From Epichloe hybrida (taxonomy: Eukaryota; Ascomycota; Sordariomycetes; Hypocreales; Clavicipitaceae): DNA of 64,000 nucleotides. The position numbers and the translations under genes are program-made. This document shows positions 60,368 to 64,000 of this stretch, piece by piece; position 1 is the stretch's first letter; each line of letters opens with the position of its first letter. The notes below the pieces were generated by a model, which saw only the letters and a list, made by a program, of their open reading frames with translations, was not told where the DNA came from and did no database searches. The DNA lies in assembly GCA_019022495.1 (NCBI GenBank), contig JAFEKR010000004.1:3906001-3970000 (forward strand), given 5' to 3'.

Positions 60368-61069
60368 CGAGCTAAAACTACTTAAATAATTAAAGCTCTA
60401 TGTTTTTTAATATCTTTTCTAAATATCTAGCCTTTTTCTCTAGTCTTTTATTCCCTTTCTTATTCTTACTTTTCTTAAATTCCTTTATATTTTCTTTAGT
60501 TTTCTTAAATTCCTTTTAATTAGGATTTTTATTAGCTTTTTAGATAGCCTAAAGGTTTTAAAGCCTAGTAATTATTACCCCTAGCTTTTAGTTACCCTTA
60601 GCTATGCTATTATCTAATGAGTTAAGGGTTAATTAGTTAATTAGTTATATAAAACTTACCTAGTAATTTAAATTAAATTAGAGATAAGTAAGGATAAGTT
60701 ATATTTAGTAGGAGGGTTTAAGTTTACCTTAAAGCTTTAAAGCATAAGTAAGAGAGATAGAATAAATATAGTTATAAAGGAAGAGAGAATTATGTTAATT
60801 TATACTATAAGCAAAACTTAAATGGATTTAAGTTTAACTATAGTTACGAATTATAACTATATCTTATGCTAATATAACTATAAAGTTTATTATAAACTTT
60901 ACTCTAACCTTATAGCCCCCTATATTTATAACCTTAGAGCTTATTTATTACTATAGATTTAAGTATTTAGTTATTAATTGTTTTACTAGCTAGGTATTGC
61001 TAGTAATTGTGTTATAAAAAATCAGATGCATTGGCTATAACTAGTAAGGTAAAAAAATTTTGAAAATCA
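60368..61069 (-). mobile_element. Family R copy (702 bp) with 16-bp target duplication
   Basis: ATAAACTCTAGCTTTA occurs at 60352-60367 and 61070-61085, interrupting the 3' internal end of Copia-II-b, which is continuous in Copia-II-a near 28931. The left end is truncated relative to other copies (homology starts at TAAAACTACTTAAATAATT). The right end is TTTGAAAATCA. Confidence 0.88.
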
Positions 61070-61110
61070 ATAAACTCTAGCTTTAATAAATATCTTAGCT
61101 AGGGGAGGTG

Positions 61111-61344
61111 TATTAAGGAAAGCGCCCTTAAAGCTTAAATATATAAGGGTAATGTATATTAACTAGGATACAACGCTCTCTAAGATAATAGGTAAATATA
61201 AGATATTTAAAATACCTCTATAAACCAGTTATTAATATAGCATACTATATACCTTTTGAGTATAAAAGTGAGGTGCTATTTGCACCTCTAATTAAATGAA
61301 ATTAAACGCTTTTCATTATTTACATTTCCCCCCTACATTTGACA
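61111..61344 (+). repeat. 3' LTR of Copia-II-b (234 bp)
   Basis: Starts TATTAAGGAAAGCGCCC after the purine tract AGGGGAGG and ends CCTACATTTGACA. Keeps TATAAAAG near 61262. Followed by GAACC. Confidence 0.88.
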
Positions 61345-61349
61345 GAACC

Positions 61350-61580
61350 ATACAGCCTCCAAAATAAGCCGAGGCACAAGGAGTAGCGAGAACTTCTCAA
61401 TACAAACCTTCTATAGTCGCAAATCCTAACTAAGTATATAGGTAAAATATCGCTAGCTATGGGCTAATGATGTAAAGCCACGTAGTTTTCGGATGGCCTG
61501 CTTGAATACATGACTCGGCTAGATGCTAGGATAATTTTGATCCTTATATTAACTTTAACATAGTCTCCTAACTGAAGTCT
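61350..61580. other. Short unique stretch
   Basis: Mixed composition, no ORF and no repeat partner recognised in the window. Confidence 0.35.
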
Positions 61581-61588
61581 CTCACCAC

Positions 61589-63296
61589 CAGAGTATTGTT
61601 TGTAGTGTAGTTAGTGTAGTTTTTAGGAAAAATTTGTATTTATAGTGTAGTTTTTTTTTCCTTATAGTTAGTGTAGTGTAGGTTTTTTTTTATAGTTAGT
61701 GTAGTTACTAACTACACTAACTACACTACACTATAAAAACTACAAATGTATTGTTAGTAATAAAAAAGTGGGCCTTTTTATTAGTTATTATTATTATAAG
61801 GATTAAAAGAAAGCTAATTATATAAAAGCTTTGATTATTACCTATTTTACCTAATTAGTTATCTAATTTATAATATTTACCTATTTTAAGGATTTTACTA
61901 TAACTAGGGTTATATATAATATTATAACTTTTTAATAATACTATTATACCTAATACTTTATTTTACTAATATAACTTAAAGAAAAACCTTCTTTTTATTT
62001 TATTTACTATTACTATTAATTATTTTATATTTTTATATATTATTATTATTATTTTAAATAAAAAATACCCTAAACTAATAGAATAAAATTAAATAAGAAA
62101 TCTAGATGAAAAACTAGAAGTTAATGGAATATATACTTAGTACCTAAATATTATTCTTACTATAATAAGAACTTAAAAAAAGCTTAAACTATTTATTTAA
62201 GAGTTAAACTAATTAAATATTACTTTTAGGTTTATAATTCTAAAGCTTTAAGAAGTTATATATAGTAACTCTATATATCTTATTACTATAATATATAAAG
62301 AAAGAATATAATAGACTAATATTTATAATATATTAATAGATTCTTAATAGTATTATTTTAATTAGCCTATGTAGCCCAATTATACTATAAAAAATAAGTT
62401 TAACCTATTCTTAAAAATAGAACTAGGACTTACTTTTAAATTATATACTATAATTATTATAAAAGCTTTAATAACTTTAATAACCTTAATTACTATTAGT
62501 TAAACCTATCTTTAGTAATAATACTAGGACCTATTTTTATTTAATATACTTTAATTATTATAGTAACTATAATAACTTTAATAACCTTACTTATAAATTA
62601 TAATTAGTTTAACTTATTTTTAGAAATAATACTAAAGCTAACTATTTAATAATATATTATAATTACTATAATTAGTATTACTTTTTAATAATATATTATA
62701 ATAACTAGAATTAGTATTACTAATTTACTATAATATTAAAAAAGATAAAAGAGAAAATAATTTGATTTTATTAATGTTTTAAAAAACCTAAAAATATTAT
62801 ATAACTAAAAAGTCTAGCTTTTTCTATAGTAATTTACTTATACTTACTAGTATTTATATTTTATTTATTAGTTATTTTTTTTAATTAAACTTTAACACTA
62901 ATAATATTATAAGTAATATAAGTAATATTAGTTATATTAGTAAAATGAAGTATTAAGTATAATAGTATTATTAAAAAGGTATAACATTATATATAACCTT
63001 AATTATAGTAAAATCCGTAAAATAGTATAATATTATAAATTAGATAACTAATTAGGTAAAATAAGTAATAATAAAAGCTTTTATATAACTAGCCTTTATT
63101 TAGTCCTTATAATAATAATAACTAATAAAAAGTCTTACTTTTTTTTTTTACCTAATAATATATTTGTAGTGTATTATTTTGTAGTTTTTTTTAGCTTATA
63201 GTTAGTGTAGTGTAGTTTGTAGTGTAGTGTAGTTTGTAGTAACTACACTACACTACAAAAACTACACTACACTACACATTGTAGTGCAATACTCTG
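61589..63296 (+). mobile_element. hAT-like element d, complete (1708 bp)
   Basis: Ends CAGAGTATTG and CAATACTCTG are perfect 10-bp inverted repeats. The 8-bp duplication CTCACCAC is perfect (61581-61588, 63297-63304). Both subterminal zones consist of GTAGT/ACTAC pentamers. The interior is AT-rich and RIP-mutated, with no readable transposase. It is the best reference copy of the family. Confidence 0.9.
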
Positions 63297-63304
63297 CTCA
63301 CCAC

Positions 63305-64000
63305 TCCTATCTCTTAATAAGCATCTAGGCCAAACAGCCAAAAACGGAGTGCGCACCCGTAATAATAGCTAAGATAAATAAGCATACATGCTTGACGTCT
63401 CCTTACATGCAGAGGTCATAAGCCTTGTGGGTCTATGGGGCCCTTAGATTTATGTATTTACTAGTCTACTTTTATCTAATTAGGTACATACATACCCTAG
63501 GAAACGTGACTCCACAAAGCTTATTGCTAGACCGCGTAGCTAGGGTTAGATTAAAGAGCCTGGATTAAGTTATCTAACCCTATAGAAAGGTGCGGGCAGT
63601 TGCTTGAATATCTAGGTACCTGTACAAGGTGGTCTACCTATCTGCTTAGAGGTTATAAGCTTTGTGAAGTCACGTTAACTAGGGTCTATATATATCCAAT
63701 TAGATTAAAGTAGACTAGAGATACATGCAATTTGCGGGCCCTATAGACACTTAGCATCTCACTTTCTAGGCTAGGAATTGAGTATATTGACCTCCCTTTA
63801 ATGGTAAAAATAGCGACATGCTCCGATAGTTCTGTAAAAGTCATATGATAGATATAATACTAACAAACGAGCAGCATTGGCCATTGCCTGTGGATCCGGA
63901 TAACACTAAACAGGTCATGCTCAATTGGGACTTTACTATGACATGGTAAGCAATGTAGTATATTTTCCTGAGAATGGATTTAACTGGAGGTCACAGGCAA
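63305..64000. other. Non-coding right end with dispersed inverted repeats
   Basis: No gene is seen. It holds the fold-back module (63461-63522 inverted, 63653-63718 direct) and the 21811-type module between them. After about 63740 the sequence is of mixed composition and unassigned. Confidence 0.45.
63461..63718. repeat. Inverted repeat enclosing a shared module
   Basis: Left arm TAGTCTACTTTTATCTAATT ... AACGTGACTCCACAAAGC. Right arm AGCTTTGTGAAGTCACGTTA ... AGATTAAAGTAGACTA. The spacer carries the AGACCGCGTAGCTAGGGTTA module also seen at 21823. It looks like a small non-autonomous element with about 62-bp inverted ends. Confidence 0.7.

Larger units (their letters stand above)
59194..61344 (+). 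mobile_element. Copia-II-b: disrupted Copia-II element next to the oxygenase gene
   Basis: GAACC occurs on both sides (59189-59193, 61345-61349). The left LTR is partial (59194-59307). The interior is mostly replaced; only the 3' internal end (60240-60367 and 61086-61110) and the 3' LTR (61111-61344) remain. Two R copies are inserted, the second with clear 16-bp duplications. Confidence 0.82.

Overview
The window looks like a nuclear AT-rich block from a filamentous ascomycete (Pezizomycotina). It is packed with nested LTR retrotransposons whose Gln and Trp codons have become stop codons and whose CpA/TpG dinucleotides have become TpA. That is the footprint of repeat-induced point mutation (RIP). 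The few intact genes have short GT-AG introns of 52-75 nt and normal GC, and sit in two small islands. The species cannot be named from the sequence.

Layout. 1-10112: a Ty3/gypsy chromovirus copy (Gypsy1-a) sits inside a Ty1/copia element (Copia A), which sits inside another (Copia B); their 5' parts lie left of the window. 10113-13042: a small island with one intact gene on the minus strand, a bZIP-like protein (11330-12375). 13043-21805: a complete Gypsy1-b (270-bp LTRs, target duplication CAGTG) carrying a much less mutated 817-bp solo-LTR-like insertion. 22033-29258: a TA-flanked miniature inverted-repeat element, then a pogo/Fot1-like element split by a complete Copia-II-a (231-bp LTRs, ATTAC). 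29260-36128: a pentamer microsatellite, an 18-bp minisatellite split by an unclassified element (family R), a tandem array of hAT-like elements, and an inverted R copy. 36129-55180: the deepest nest. An old gypsy relic is interrupted by Copia C (ATAAA duplications at 38127 and 53054), which holds Gypsy3-a and Gypsy1-c; a tRNA-headed 561-bp SINE sits in a second Gypsy3 fragment.

56531-59125 is the second island: a sulfotransferase-like gene and a three-exon 2-oxoglutarate/Fe(II) oxygenase gene, convergent and 434 bp apart. They may act in one small-molecule pathway, but that is only inferred from adjacency. A Copia-II element (59194-61344, duplication GAACC) is inserted 68 bp upstream of the oxygenase start codon. 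The window ends with a complete 1.7-kb hAT-like element (61589-63296) and short dispersed inverted repeats.

The most unusual objects are: family R (12-16-bp target duplications, Lys-rich degenerate ORF, no reverse transcriptase seen); the 561-bp SINE; a 66-bp TG...CA insertion with a 5-bp target duplication; hAT-like elements whose ends are pentamer arrays; and extra ORFs downstream of pol in both gypsy families.
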